From Cladorrhinum sp. PSN259 (Eukaryota; Ascomycota; Sordariomycetes; Sordariales; Podosporaceae), in contig MU867064.1 of assembly GCA_033725935.1 (NCBI GenBank), forward strand, positions 496,001 to 560,000: 64,000 bases of DNA, read 5' to 3'. A program made the position numbers and the translations under genes. Of this stretch, positions 1 through 11,573 are shown in pieces (within the stretch, counting starts at the first letter, position 1; every line of letters begins with the position of its first letter). The notes beneath the pieces were generated by a model, which saw nothing but the letters and a program-made list of their open reading frames with translations, was not told the DNA's origin and did not search any database.

Positions 1-729
1 TCAGGCGGCCAGCGCATCGTCTTCCTCCTGTAGTCAGCGTAGAACTTGATGACGTCCGCACCCTCGCTGATTCTGCGTCTGACTCCGGCTCGCACGCCCC
101 AGACACCATCAGCTACGTCTGACGCGCGGGGAACGGAGAGACCGAGTCCGTTCCCGCCCACCCGGTTCTCGACACGGATTTCGTATGAGCCTGATGAGGC
201 GAGAGCATCGGTGGCCACGAAGAGGCGAGGACCTGGTGTGAGACCGCGGTTGATGCAGTCTCTCAGGTTTGCGTCTGCGTTGCCGAGGGCTTCTGTGCCG
301 AGATCTCTGTAAGTGGTGTACCCAGCCAGGAGGGCCGCGCGGGCGTGGTTCGAGGCGCGGATTGTGCGTTCCACGGCGGATTGATCACGCATCTGCTGGG
401 TTCCATTTCGCTCACTGTGATGAGGGTATTAATTATGTGGGAGCAGGAGGTGAAATGGAATGACGGATAAGGGAGTCGCACTTGTAATCGTGGATAAAGA
501 TGTGAGTATGGGCATCGACTAGGCCTGGGAGGACTACCTTGCCTCGGAGGTCAATGTCTCCTGACTTTGTGGTGACGACGAGCGAGGCATCTTCTTCATC
601 ATTCCGGGTAGTCGTGCCGACGATCTCGCCGGTTTGGAGGTCAACTTCAATGGAGATGTTTTTGAGGAATGCCTTCTTCTTGGGGTCGAAGAGGAGGGAC
701 GTGTGAATTTGGAAGGTTGAGGTCGGCAT
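1..729 (-). CDS. Amidohydrolase (imidazolonepropionase-like), 5' part, runs off the window
   Basis: Metal-dependent hydrolase of the amidohydrolase superfamily; only the N-terminal ~220 residues are in the window and the reading frame is open to base 1. Model: exon 482-729, intron 415-481, exon 1-414. The first exon ends with the beta-barrel entry motif VDAHTHIFIHDY, whose HxH pair is the usual metal ligand set. After the intron the frame continues through VERTIRASNHARAALLAGYT, then TYRDLGTEALGNADAN and GLTPGPRLFVATDA, all typical of fungal Xaa-Pro/imidazolone-type amidohydrolases. The splice (donor AA|GTGCGA, acceptor CACAG|TGAG) restores the family spacing between HTH and the VERT helix and keeps phase. 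Substrate cannot be told. Confidence is high for family, moderate for the exact intron. Confidence 0.88.
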
Positions 730-1216
730 TGTGAGTATTTATTAAAGAGGTTTGAGTAAGTGGTACAGATCAGAAGGACCAAATACGGGCGGTGGATGTT
801 TGAGAGGTGGTGACACTGGTGTAGGTGGTGTTGGATGTGGGCTTTTGCCAAGCCTGTAAAGAAAGGTCAACAGATGATGATGCCGATGATGCGGAAATAG
901 GAAACGTCAAGGCATTTCCAGTTGTTTTTAGATGAGAATAGAATAGAAATATTGCGTCTCTTAGTTCGTTCGGCGACCATTTATACTTGTAAAGTTTGTT
1001 GAGCAATTGGAGGAGAGCAGAGCCATAGGGTTGTAAAATTGTTGTTCTGGTCTCACCCAATCGGCATTCCGCACGCAGTCAAGAACCTTGATGGCCGCCT
1101 GAATCATCATTCACACACCGCGACAGCTCACAAGTCTACTTTCCAACGCATCAAGATAAAAATAAATCCAGAGATGAACTTTCAGATTAGTTTATTCGCA
1201 CATCTAACTAAATTGT
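730..1216. other. Intergenic, 487 bp
   Basis: Lies between the start of the amidohydrolase (-) and the stop of the next gene (-). It should hold the promoter and 5' UTR of the first and the 3' UTR of the second. Short open frames here have no recognisable domain and I see no gene. Confidence 0.5.
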
Positions 1217-1714
1217 CTAGTTGTCCTTCTTCTTGAGGGTTGCCTCATCATCGGCTTGTAACTCGGCATCGATCTGGGCTCCCCTGGAAGGCTTGTTGCC
1301 GTGAAGTTTGGCCTAAGTAATATTGTGATTGGGTTTAGCCTTTGAACTCAAGCTTTGATCTCGGCGGTGAGGGTGAGGAAGGTAGTATTGATGGTGGGTG
1401 TACTGACTGGAGCTGTTGGGTCTTCCTTGCCGAGGGCAACCTCCAAGGAGTCCTTATTGGAATCTGAGGCTTGCCTCTCAGCCGCAGCACGATTTGCAAG
1501 CGATCTTGAGTCTTCTGTATTTGTGGAAGACGCTGTTAGTCATCTTTTAGCTATCGGTATGGTGTTCCGAGATCCTACTTGTGTCGTTGAGCTGGTGAGA
1601 GTTGGCGGCGCCCTCATTGAAACGGGCTCCGGATCCGAGCTCAGAAGCTTTCGATGTGCGCTGGTCACCGGCCTCGTAGACACCGCTGTTTCCAACCGAA
1701 GAGTTTCCAGACAT
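1217..1714 (-). CDS. Small conserved fungal protein, 112 aa, function unknown
   Basis: Three exons: 1579-1714, 1408-1514 and 1217-1312 (introns of 64 and 95 nt, both with clean GT...AG). They join in phase to 113 codons including the stop. The protein starts MSGNSSVGNSGVYEAGDQR and ends with a hydrophilic tail, KLHGNKPSRGAQIDAEL followed by DDEATLKKKDN. This architecture (N-terminal GVYxAGDQR, C-terminal HGNKPSxGAxIDAEL) recurs as short uncharacterised proteins across filamentous ascomycetes in my recollection. There is no signal peptide or membrane segment and the protein is very hydrophilic, probably disordered. The promoter carries a TATA box and two stress-response-type CCCCT elements, suggesting inducible expression. 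No function is claimed. Confidence 0.8.
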
Positions 1715-2434
1715 GATGATGGTTTAGTTTGAGTTGTTTCTGGGTTGAAGTTTTGAAAACTGAATATGGATGGTGATAGATGCTTGATTGGGAGCTTGAT
1801 GCAGATGCCAGCGCCCCCATATATACACAGGATTCCGACCCCCTCCCCTTACACACGTCATCACACCCTTGGCCTAGTGCAGGCACATACAGTTTCGGTT
1901 CATGTCGTGATGGACCGACCGGTTCCCCGGGGTTGGATAAGTACGTCATTGATACGGCACTTCGGATTGGACGCACGCTACATAGAGACCATCATGCTAC
2001 AGGGTAATTTCGCAAATTGTTGAGTGAAGCCTAACAATAGTGCACTGAGAACAACCATGAAGTTAAAGTATGTCTTTTTATGGCACAAAAGGACATATCG
2101 AAGCTGTTCAAATTCACAAAGGAAAGAGAAGGGGTCCCTACTTGAATAAATCTTATTGGCTTGGCAGCCGTTTTAAAGTTCGGTCGATGGACAAGGATGC
2201 AAGCTGTGGACGGTGGGGCAGATCGATCCGGGCCCGGGGCGCCAAGAACGGTGCGTCCCTGAGATGGCCCAAGCTCCTTGAGGATACAGCGGACAGGTGG
2301 GGGGGTTTCCCCGTCCAACGACATCCGCTTCTTGTTGAGTGAGCAAACCAAGCAACCAGACCACTATCATTTCATTCACCCCTTTGATTGTGCCTTATTC
2401 TGCGATTGGACTCATTACATAACGATCCGTCAAG
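1715..2434. other. Divergent intergenic region, 720 bp
   Basis: Separates the small minus-strand gene from the Fmp46-like gene on the plus strand, so it carries both promoters. Apart from the TATA/STRE cluster near 1.82-1.86 kb I see no defined element or gene. Confidence 0.5.
1819..1860 (-). promoter_or_regulatory. TATA box and STRE/CRE-like elements of the small gene
   Basis: About 105 bp upstream of the ATG at 1714 the minus strand reads GTATATATG (1819-1827). Just upstream are two adjacent STRE-type elements (CCCCT on the plus strand at 1840-1844 and 1845-1849) and a TGACGT half-site (1855-1860). STRE is bound by Msn2/4-type zinc fingers and TGACGT by bZIP factors in ascomycetes. The sites are visible; use is inferred. 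Confidence 0.4.
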
Positions 2435-2936
2435 ATGTTTGGATTCGTAAGGGTTGTCTTTCGAAAGCATTGAAGAATTTTATTACTGACTCACTGTGAT
2501 GCACTCAGAGAAAGACCAAGGACATCATCACCCTCTACCACAAAGCAGGCTCCCCCGCTTCCACAAAGGTTGCCGCTCTCCTCAAGCAAGCCTCTGCTGC
2601 TGCTGCCGAGTCTACCGGCAAGCCAGAGTTTGAGCTTGACATCACTGAGGCAGCTCCCACCACCGATCAGGTCTCAACTATCCTTGGCTATGTTGGTGAC
2701 AGGGGTGCCTCGTCCGTCATCCAGAACGCCGCCACTGCAAATGATGCTCTCAAAAAATTCAAGGAGAATGCTTCATATTTTCAAAGACCTCTGGTATATA
2801 TCATCTTCCCCTTCACCCTAGGTCGCTGCTGACTGTTTTGGCAATACAGACTGTCGACTGGAACAATGGCAAAGTTGTCCCAGGAGAGAACGAGTCCGAA
2901 ATTCTCAAGATGATTGACGCTCTCCCCAACAAATAA
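2435..2936 (+). CDS. fmp46: Fmp46-like mitochondrial thioredoxin-fold protein (DUF1687)
   Basis: Putative mitochondrial redox-family protein of 127 aa. Exons 2435-2446 (only 12 nt, MFGF), 2509-2793 and 2850-2936 join in phase. The N-terminus reads MFGFRKTKDIITLYHKAGSP, then ASTKVAALLKQAS; the C-terminus has PLTVDWNNGKVVPGENESEI, the hallmark of DUF1687 (yeast Fmp46). The fold is thioredoxin-like, with strand LYHK, the SPAS turn where a CxxC would sit, and a terminal TVDWNNGK strand. There is no cysteine anywhere in the deduced protein, so a classical thiol redox role looks impossible. The family is localised to mitochondria in yeast; no clear presequence is visible here beyond the basic N-terminus. 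Confidence 0.85.
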
Positions 2937-3880
2937 GCGCCTTACCTTACTTCTTCTCTTTCTCTGAACTTTAAAATATCTCTTATCAAAAGTCTTCACT
3001 CCTCTCTTTGTATCATTAAACGGTGGCATGTGACACCCCTGAATCAAGATGCTGTTTCCCTTTTGTGAATGGGCGGTTCTATGTGAATGGATATATTATG
3101 TGATGAACATGGTGTTAAGCGGCATGAAAGAATGCGAAGGTAAGTGATTATCCTAAAGAAACCATTATCTGATGTCATGTTTGTTTGTCAGCGAGGGCCG
3201 GTGGATGGAAAGTTTGGATAAAACACAGGATCGAAGTGGCAGCAGGTGCGGCGACTGAACTTTACCCACTGATTTATTTCAGAGTAGGTCGCTACGCCGA
3301 CGACGACAACCTCAACCTCTAGTCTCCACACCTTCCGCCAGCAAGCTTTCACCCACCCTCCCAACCGCTGCCAGCAGCCTTTCTCCGCTGCTGTTAACCT
3401 TGACCTTCTTTCCTCCCACTTTCACCCACAAATTCGTTTCCTCTTTTTTCTCTCCCAAACTTCAACCCCCCTCCCCCACATTAGACTGTTGATTTGGCGA
3501 AATAACTACCTTCTTATAGAGACCGCGATTTAAGATCTATTTCGCCGAACTTGGGTATGATTTCGCTGCGACTATCGTCAGTCCTTCGACATTTTTGATC
3601 AAGCGACAAGCTGGATATTCTCTCAGAAAAGCAAATATCGCTGTCCTCCAGCGAGCAAAAGATCCATCGGCATTTAACTCTCGCTGCATCGCACCTTAAC
3701 TTACCCAACCTTCACTTACCAACCATTGTCACCCAACCTACCGCTACTGACTTACCCACACTGTTTTCAACATCCCGAGAGCAGACGAATATTGTCATCA
3801 AGGTTTGGATTCTCCTACCATTTCCACCCTCAACAGAACCATCTTCACCGTGCAACAGGAGTCAGGTGTATTTAACGGCA
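2937..3880. other. Intergenic plus long 5' leader, 944 bp
   Basis: Contains the 3' UTR of the Fmp46-like gene and the promoter and leader of the RRM gene. From about 3,300 the plus strand is strongly C/T-rich (stretches such as CACCCTCCC and CTCCCCC), as is usual in fungal core promoters and leaders. No gene seen. Confidence 0.5.
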
Positions 3881-6800
3881 ATGGCTGCCTCTAGTTTTCC
3901 TGACGAGCGCTTTGTCGCGATGCCTCCTAAAGAACGCCATGGCACAACCATGTGGACATGGGGATGGGCAACCAACAACAGGAGCATACCTACCCCCAAG
4001 ATGCTTTTCTATTCCAGCATGCCGGACAATGCCTCCTGCGTTTTTTCCCTCAACGATCAGGTCAAGGCACCCCGGGTCCCAGAACTCATGCGCTTGGGAG
4101 ACCGTCCCGCAATCGCTTGGGACAATGCCCAGATCGAGAAAGAGGCCGAATCGCTTCGCGCAAGATATCCCGAAGAAGCCAGGAACGTGGCTCGCCCAAG
4201 CGCTTGGGAGGACCTCTACCGCTATTACGACCCTTACGATTTGTGGTTCAAGGGTGCTTGGAACCTCTGGTGTGTCATCGACCTTCTGGGAGAGCAAAAT
4301 AACGCCCACTTCAGCAACACCAACACTGTACCTCGCACTGCTGTCAGCAATCTCATTCGTGGCTCTGCTGCAGTTAGCACTACAACCAGCCCTACCTCTG
4401 TTGCTGCCAGAACGATGGTTGCTGATGCAGCAGCCTTTGCTCAAAATCAACTCGGAGACCATCAATCCCAAGATCACGATGATGGGCGCTTCCAGATAAT
4501 TGACCACTGGGTCCACAGTTGGTTAACCAAGGAGGAGAATCGCAAAAAGATCAGCCTCTGGGACCACTCTACGTCTATCTTGTATTCGCTCTGGCCTGAG
4601 GATTACATGAACATTGGGTATGATCTGCTCGCAGAGGAGGCTCTTCGTCTTCAGCATGCACTGGAGTACTGGCACAAAAGGTATTACTGTGCGAGCGGTA
4701 CTGAGCCCATGAATAGGGGGCCGACAGACCCCAATTATGTTGTCGATGTCAAGACGATTCGGGAGTGGACTGGCTGTTGCTTCGAACCAAGACAGAATTC
4801 CGTCGGGCATGATTCTGTTGACAGCCTTCAGCCTTCAATAGCAGAGCCTCGTTCTCGTTCCGTCGCTACGTCGCCCGCCATGCCGGAGGTCGGACTGGAC
4901 GATACGCCTCGCCCCAACAGCTCCTCGGGTATATCTCAGCACCCATCAGTTGACCAAGCTGCGACCAAAGGCACCAACCAGGACCCCGCCACTAAATATT
5001 TTGGGACGAAGCAAGATGAAATGACTAGGGCCAAAGTAACAAAGGAAGCAACCAAGAAGCATCATCAGACTTCGAAGTCAGGGCCCGTGATCCCCATCCC
5101 AATTGATCCCGAGCTTGCTAGTCGACGTGATGGTGTGGAGAGGTTGGGCCCATCCCGCTTGCCGAGTCGCTCATCGCAATCGTCAGCACCTGGAAACAGC
5201 GGTGATCATGACCGGGTCGGTACTGTTGACAACAGTTCAATCAGTCAGGATCCTGTTGCTTCTATCGTCACGCAGTACCTTTACCCCCAAGCCCAGAAAT
5301 CGGTGTCCCACTCGAAGCCAGCTGTCAGACAAGAGCCCGTCCAGCCCCAGGTTCCTATTTCTAGGGCGCAGCATGTTCAGGTCAACGTGGTCGAGGTACC
5401 AAACGTCAATGTTCCGACCAAAAGCTTCTCTCCTCCATCGAGGCTCCAAGCACAACGTGCGAGTTCATTTTGTGAAAATGACTTCTTCTTCAGTCCTCAG
5501 GGGCAGCCTGGACAAGGCCCAATCAAGGAATGCGCGTGCACAAGATGCATGCAGGCCTCGCGATCTGTCATTATAAAAAATATTGACTGCCCCAACAACC
5601 TAACCACCAACGAGAAGCGCGGGATCATTATTGACTTCTTCAGTCAATGGGGCAAGGTTGATCGATGCGATATCAAGTCCACTAAAACTAACAGCCGTAT
5701 TTACGCTATGGTTTGGTAAGTCCAGTTCAATATTATCACTATGCTGTTTTACATAATGTTGCTAACCATGCTCGAACAGTTATCAGGTAGGGACCTGCGC
5801 TGAAACGGCCATACATGCTGCCCAAGGCCTTCCACTTCTGCCTTTGAGCACGAATATATCAACTTGGTACCCGTACTTCCATAAAAACTGGAGAAAGGAG
5901 CCACCTAGATCTTCTCTTGGGCAGCTCAATTTGAGCCAGCAAGCTGGGCTGGGACAGAATGGCTCCCCGGGCTACCGGCAGAGGACCAGCCCTCCTTCTG
6001 CAAGGCGCCCACAGCCCACAGTTCAGCAACAGAACATGGTCCATTCTTTAGGGCACATCTCACCACCTAAAGCTTCGCCGATGTCCCAAAGAATCGTTGG
6101 TATGAATGGACCACGGAAGGTGTCGCCAGAATCTTACAGGCCAGGAAATGGTCATGGACATCACCCCAGCATGGCCCGGCCCCATCCGATTGACTTTGCC
6201 ACTCCGCAGTCAATCCTCTACCGCGATCAGGTGGCAATAGATAATCATCAAGGTTACGGTGCTCCTCCCCCTCACCCGGATGCGTTCTTCTGGCAGTGTC
6301 CAAAGTATGCAGCCCAGTTGCCGAATGATTATCCAACATCGATGTCCGCTCCCATGCCGACTTATCCTCAGAATTCACATCCCATGCCATCTGAGGCGCT
6401 CGCTCCGCATCCAGGGGATTGGTCATCGCCCCTTCAGCAACCTCAGATTGCAAACTTTCCTACACCGGAATCTGTAGAGACCCTACAGAGTAAAGTACCT
6501 TTCGATGAGCAATCTTGCGGGCACAGAGGGTCCATAGACTCGACTAGCAGCAATAACAGCAGCGTCCGCGTGCGCCTGCCTAGCATGTCTCCGGAGAAGA
6601 TAGTTCCTTCGGGAAGACAGAGTCCGACCATGTCCAAGGAGTCAAGTACCCCAGAGAGCCAAGATCTTAAGAGTCTTGATCCGAGTATTCTTGCTGAGGG
6701 CAAGATCGTAGCCACCGATATGCATTTTGAGCTTCCCCCTACTTCGCGTTTTAGACAAGGAGATATTCGCCTGGAGCCAGGATATTTCGGAACCGTCATT

Positions 6801-8441
6801 CATCGGCCCGCGAAGCAGCAAAATTATAGACGTCTGCCTTCTGACTGGGTGCCGCCTGGCTCAAATAGCAGCCAACGGCACCAAGGCACGCAGGAGGAGA
6901 CAGCCACTAAAAAGTCAAAAAACAAACGGAACAAGGGTAGTGGGTCTCGGCCTTCGACGCCTGTTAACCCTGAAGAGAAGATCGAGACTTCAAAACAGCA
7001 AAACTGCCGCCAGGTTCCCACCAACAAGGGCTATAGGGCCGATGCTGGTGGTTCTCTGAAAATGACGAGGAATCGGCGTAACTTAGCCATAGACACTCGA
7101 AGCTCTCAGGAAATCTTGTCATTACCTGCGACCTCGAATGCCGCGCAAGCTGGAGAAAAGTCAAGCAAGAAGGAGAACAACCACCATGGGAACTTCCGGG
7201 ACCTGCCCAAGCGATTCGATCCTTTTCCCCGTCCCGAGGTCAAACCCAGCGAACTGCCAACTCCCGCAATTGCGGTACCCCCTCCTAAAGTCAAGCCTCA
7301 GAGCAATTCCTCTCTGACCATTGAGGAACAGCTTCAACATCGGGTCTCGGAGTCGTCTATTCTCACAACACATTCTCATCGTAGCAGCTATCACAGTGCA
7401 AAGAGCATGCTATTATCGCCAAATTCTAGTCCCGATAGCGCTGACGGGCAGAAGTTCGTGTCAGCTCCGCAGACCCCCATGGAACCCGATGGTTATACTT
7501 CATCTGCCACACTCTCAGGCAATCCAAGCCCTGCCTTGACAGCCATTCCGGCTGACCGCTCCCGAATAACTCCAAAGGCGTCACAGGAGAGCAATAACGC
7601 TGATGGTTGGCCGCTGAATCCGACTGTTGGTATGAAGGACGAGGCGGAAGATTCTGCCAGCAAGGAGGTCATTGGCGACAGAAGTGGTGAGAAGGGCTCG
7701 GAGTATAGTAAGGTAGAAGGCAAGAAACCCGCCTCGCAACCCTCAAACAAGGGCGAGAGCGAGAAATCCAAGCCTAAGAACCGCAACAAGACGGAAGAGA
7801 TGAACTCACAACCACTCAAAGAGACAGAAGAGAAGAAGCCTGGCTCGGGAACCAAGGTGAATGAGACTAAGCCTTGCTCCTCTTCAAAGCCCGTCCTCAA
7901 AACCGAGGAGCAGGTGAAGCCTATCGAGCCTGCTCAATCCAGCACCAAGGTCGAGCCGGCAAAGCCTAAGACTTCGACTGGTGCTGAACCCACCGTCAAG
8001 GCTGACAAGAAGCAGAGTGATACTCCTACTGATAATCAGTTCACCGCGAACGCTGAGAAGCAGCCCAGAACGTCTACGGATCCTCAGCCTAGAAACAAGG
8101 CCAAGAGAAATAAAGCCAAGAAGGTCAATCAGTCCACCAACGACTCCGAGGGCAAAGATGCTTCTTTGCACAACAAGAAGACCGATAATACGTCCAAAAA
8201 GATCGATGGCAAGGCCGATAAGGTTGATGATAAGCCCGGCAAGGCCGAAGACAATTCTAACAAGTCTTCTACTTCTGCCCAGGCTACTGGCAATCTGGAG
8301 CAGAAGCTGGCGCAGCTCTCTTCTTCTACTACCACTCAGTCCTCCCCGAAGAAGAAGAACAAGAAGGCCATCAAGCGGGAGAATGCCTTAAAGAGGAAGA
8401 TCCACGAGGCTTCCGTTGCTGCTGTTCCCGGAGCAGCTTGA
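3881..8441 (+). CDS. Large RRM-domain protein with disordered tails, 1,498 aa
   Basis: Two exons, 3881-5715 and 5780-8441; the 64-nt intron interrupts the RRM and its removal keeps one frame (codon TG|T). Residues 1-300 hold a Trp-rich N-terminal region of unknown fold. Residues ~300-540 are low complexity. A single RNA-recognition motif spans ~560-650 (RSVIIKNIDCPNNLTTNEK, then GIIIDFFSQWGKVDRCDIK and a YAMV strand). The remaining ~840 residues are disordered, rich in Pro, Ser and Gln and finally in Lys/Glu, with a very basic end (PKKKNKKAIKRENALKRK) that could be a nuclear signal. I read the start as the ATG at 3881. It is probably an RNA-binding regulator specific to filamentous fungi; the exact ortholog is not recognised. 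Confidence 0.85.
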
Positions 8442-9394
8442 TTTTCGGAGTAGGTCCCGGTCGACCTGTCAACCGAACCGACAGATGCCCATATCTTTCT
8501 TCACACGCATGGCGTGATATGAAGAAGGGGTAAAGTCACCAGCGGGATGAAGACTGAGAATCACTCAAAGCACAACGTTGCCAAACATGGCCTCTTCAAA
8601 ACGAGGCACTCCTAACACAGTTTTATTTTAGACGTTCTATATTAGAAGGACGCCTGAAAAGAAAAAGGATAAGACCGACGATGAAGAAGTTTACTTGCTT
8701 CCTCGTCTCATCATTAATATTTGCGATTTTTAATGCATAGGAAAAAGAACCCAAATACGGCTCAGGTGCACTACTCATCATTTATTCTTATTTTGTTTTG
8801 CTTTTCGGAAACCGACAAAAATGAAATCGGCTACCCCAATGAAAACTCCATAGAGCGAGGCAGCCATGATATACCCAAACATTTCCTTTGGAGATTTCGG
8901 GGGGGGTTTTTTTTTCCGGCTTTGACATTTATTTCCCTTTTGATTCTAAGGATACTGGAAAATTGAATGGGATTTGGATGAAGGAATGACTTTTAGGAAA
9001 GGTTTCTTTCATACCATCCTGGGATTGATCTAGTGGAGGAGACTAGGAAAGGGAACGATGGAAATTTGTTGGTTCGGACATGAGAAGTCTATGGCATCGA
9101 GGGAGGTTTCTTTTCTTTTCTTTTTTGTTCGGCCTTGATTATGACTCTTCTTTTCAAGTTAGGGGAATATGGATGGCAGCAAATACGAGGAAATAAGGAG
9201 ATTTGGCACATGTTAGTTAGTGTAATTCTGTGTTTACTCTGCCTTTTTTTCTGTGGCCTCGTGAAAACTTCTCTGAATAATATGTGTGCAAAGGTTGATT
9301 GCAATGATTCAAATATATGGCTGTATTTCCTGCAAGTATAGTCCCGTAATCCAACAAGCCAGATTGACATCCACAAACAGACCTTTTCTCCCCT
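8442..9394. other. Convergent intergenic region, 953 bp
   Basis: Both flanking genes end here, so it is expected to be 3' UTR and terminator sequence. It contains a G7-T10 tract near 8,899-8,916 and T-rich runs. No coding signal. Confidence 0.5.
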
Positions 9395-9958
9395 TTACCA
9401 ATCCCTCTCCCCAATTTCAACGGTATTAACATCCACCCCATCCTTGAACCACCTCTCCTCCTGACTGATTTTAACATCGTTCCCACTCATCTGCCTCTTT
9501 CTCATCAACCCGTTATCCGCAAATGTCCAGTCCTCCAGTCCATAAGTCCGCCACCACTGTCCACTTTCATCGTGCCACTCGTACCAGAATTGTACAGCGA
9601 TCTATATTTTTTTTTCTCCCAGTTAACACGCCACTCCAACATACAATTCAGTTGGGCTCCTGATATAGATACCTACCTTGTTATCAGTAAAAGCGAATAA
9701 CTCCTTTCTGAGTCTGTATCCGTTCTCCTTGGCCCATTTCTGTTCAAGAAAAGAAACGATGGATTCCCGGCCCTGGATAAAGGTGTCCCTGTTGCGCCAG
9801 ATTGAGTCTGGTGTGTATGCAAGAGCAATCTGCGGTGGGTTTTTGGTGTTCCACGCGTCCTGGGCGGCTTTCACTTTTTTTTGGGCCGTTTCAAGGGTGA
9901 AAGGGGGAAAAGGCGGACGAGGGACGGCGGAGGTCAGGGGACCGGGGGCGGTTGCCAT
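9395..9958 (-). CDS. DUF1348 / NTF2-like (SnoaL fold) protein, 162 aa
   Basis: Two exons, 9677-9958 and 9395-9601, separated by a 75-nt intron, phase 0 at both ends. The protein begins with a Pro-rich leader and then shows the family signature: an AAQDAWNTKNP-type helix, YTPDSIWRNRDTFIQGR, then KWAKENGYRLRKELFAF, and after the intron IAVQFWYEWHDESGQWWR and YGLEDWTFADNGLMRKR. That order is diagnostic for DUF1348 (PF07080), a cone-shaped NTF2-like alpha+beta fold of ~150 residues found in bacteria and fungi. The biochemical role is unknown. No targeting signal is visible. It faces the peroxiredoxin gene ~1 kb away on the other strand. Confidence 0.88.
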
Positions 9959-10126
9959 GGTGATTTGGGTATATATGTAAATACTGGTGACAGTGGCACT
10001 AAAGTGTGAATAGGAGTTTGGAAGAAATTGTATTCTTAGGTGATATTTTGTAGGTTTTGTTGCAATTCGCTGGTTTATATATCTAGCGAGATATGGTACA
10101 GTAAAATGGGTAGTATTTCAATGACT

Positions 10127-10586
10127 TCATGTCAGACCGGCTTGACGGATGGAAGAAAGGCAGTAGGCCCGCGGACATCCATCGGAGATTCTTCCGTGGT
10201 GGGTAGTTCGGCCCCACTCGGAGAGTTTGACGATTTGCGCCCTTTGTGACAAATAGCTTTCCTTTTCTAGTCTGGTTGCTGATTAAGAAAACGCATGAGA
10301 GGGACTGTAACAGTGTGTTTTTGTTACAAAGTAAAGGATCGTCAGTTTTATATAAAATGAATAGATACCGAACGCTCCGAATATTCCGTAGATGTCCTCT
10401 TGCTCCGGACCCCACTTAGCAAGAATGCGGGGTGGGAAACCCGGGGCCGAAGCGGCGAGTTCACAGACGGGAGGCCGGAGCCTTCTTGCCAACTTCGTAG
10501 ATTACTGATTGAGGATGTAAAGTTCACTAGGTAGAATAGTGGGAGAATACCTTGATGGTCTTCACCAGGCGAAATCCCACTTTCAT
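10127..10586 (-). CDS. Tentative small gene, 103 aa, no known family
   Basis: A three-exon model (10551-10586, 10369-10492, 10127-10278) keeps phase throughout with GT-AG introns and a CTGAC branch-like site in the second. The middle exon encodes a plausible globular stretch with VCELAASAPGFPPRILAKWG and then GPEQEDIYGIFGAF. The first exon (MKVGFRLVKTIK) is basic, as in short mitochondrial proteins. The third exon is less convincing. I do not recognise the family; it could equally be an unannotated 5' leader of the peroxiredoxin gene read on the wrong strand. Low confidence. Confidence 0.3.
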
Positions 10587-11007
10587 CGTAGCTTCTCATT
10601 GCCTCGGCCGATTGCGCAATGGGTTTGCTTAAGTTTGTAACACTATGCTGCATCGGAGTTGACTGGTTGGCTATCACGGACGGATAGCGGCGAGTTCAGA
10701 AATGATTCCAAATACCTGGGTTCGGGGGTGGTGGACATTGGAACCGGTCCCGGCCACTTTCCCCCCATGCACATCATAGAATAGAAAAGAATGGCATCGG
10801 AGGGAAGAACGAAGCGAATAAATACCCCAAAGCTAAGTGGTTCTCCACATGAGCTTCTTGTTGACCTTTCCAACCTGCCCCTCCACTTGAGACATTCCAA
10901 TTGCTTTGTAACCCCGCCATAACTTTCCAATTCCCAAACACTACATCAACATCGACAACCCAACATCACACACACCTTGATTATACTCCAATTCACAAAC
11001 CTTCAAA
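10587..11007. other. Promoter region of the peroxiredoxin gene, 421 bp
   Basis: Upstream of the peroxiredoxin ATG at 11008; the last ~90 bp are C/A-rich (CATCAACATCGACAACCC), typical of a fungal 5' leader. No specific oxidative-stress element could be assigned by eye. Confidence 0.45.
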
Positions 11008-11573
11008 ATGTCTAGACTCAAAGTAGGCGACGCCTTCCCCTCCGACGTGTCCTTCACGTACGTGGCTCCCACCGGTGAGCTCGACTTGACCGCCTGCGGC
11101 CTCGGAATCAAGTACGATGCCTCCAAAGAGTTCCAAAACAAGAAAGTAGTCCTTGTCGCCGTCCCCGGCGCCTTCACTCCCACATGCAGCGCCGCCCACT
11201 TACCCTCGTATATTGAGAACCTCGACAAGCTCAAGGCCAAGGGCGTCGACCAGGTTATCTTCCTCGCTTCGAACGACCACTGGGTCATGTCTGCCTGGGG
11301 GAAGGCCAATGGCATCAAGGATGATTCTATTGTACGTTTTGTTTTCCTTCCCTTCCCCTCTCAAAGATGACATGGTTATTGACGCAAATATCACAGCTGT
11401 TCGTCTCAGATGCGGGACTTGAGTTCAGCAAGAAGATCGGTTGGGTTCAAGGCGACCGGACGCTGAGATATGCCATTGTCGTCGACCATGGCAAGGTTGT
11501 CTACGCTGATGTCGATGACGTTCGCGGCAGCATCGAGAAGACCGGTGCTGAGGGTGTTTTGGCAAAGCTTTAA
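11008..11573 (+). CDS. ahp1: Atypical 2-Cys peroxiredoxin (Ahp1/PMP20, Prx5 type), 166 aa
   Basis: Thiol peroxidase reducing hydrogen and alkyl hydroperoxides. Exons 11008-11331 and 11397-11573, phase 0 junction (65-nt intron). Residue Cys60 lies in the peroxidatic motif PGAFTPTCS and Cys30 in LTACGLG; their spacing matches the Cys62/Cys31 pair of yeast Ahp1, so Cys30 is probably the resolving residue. Other family marks are FLASNDHWVMSAWGKANG, the GVDQVIFLA strand and the C-terminal GAEGVLAKL. The C-terminus (AKL) resembles a PTS1 peroxisomal signal (SKL-like), as in PMP20, so cytosolic plus peroxisomal location is possible. Length is normal for the family. Confidence 0.95.
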
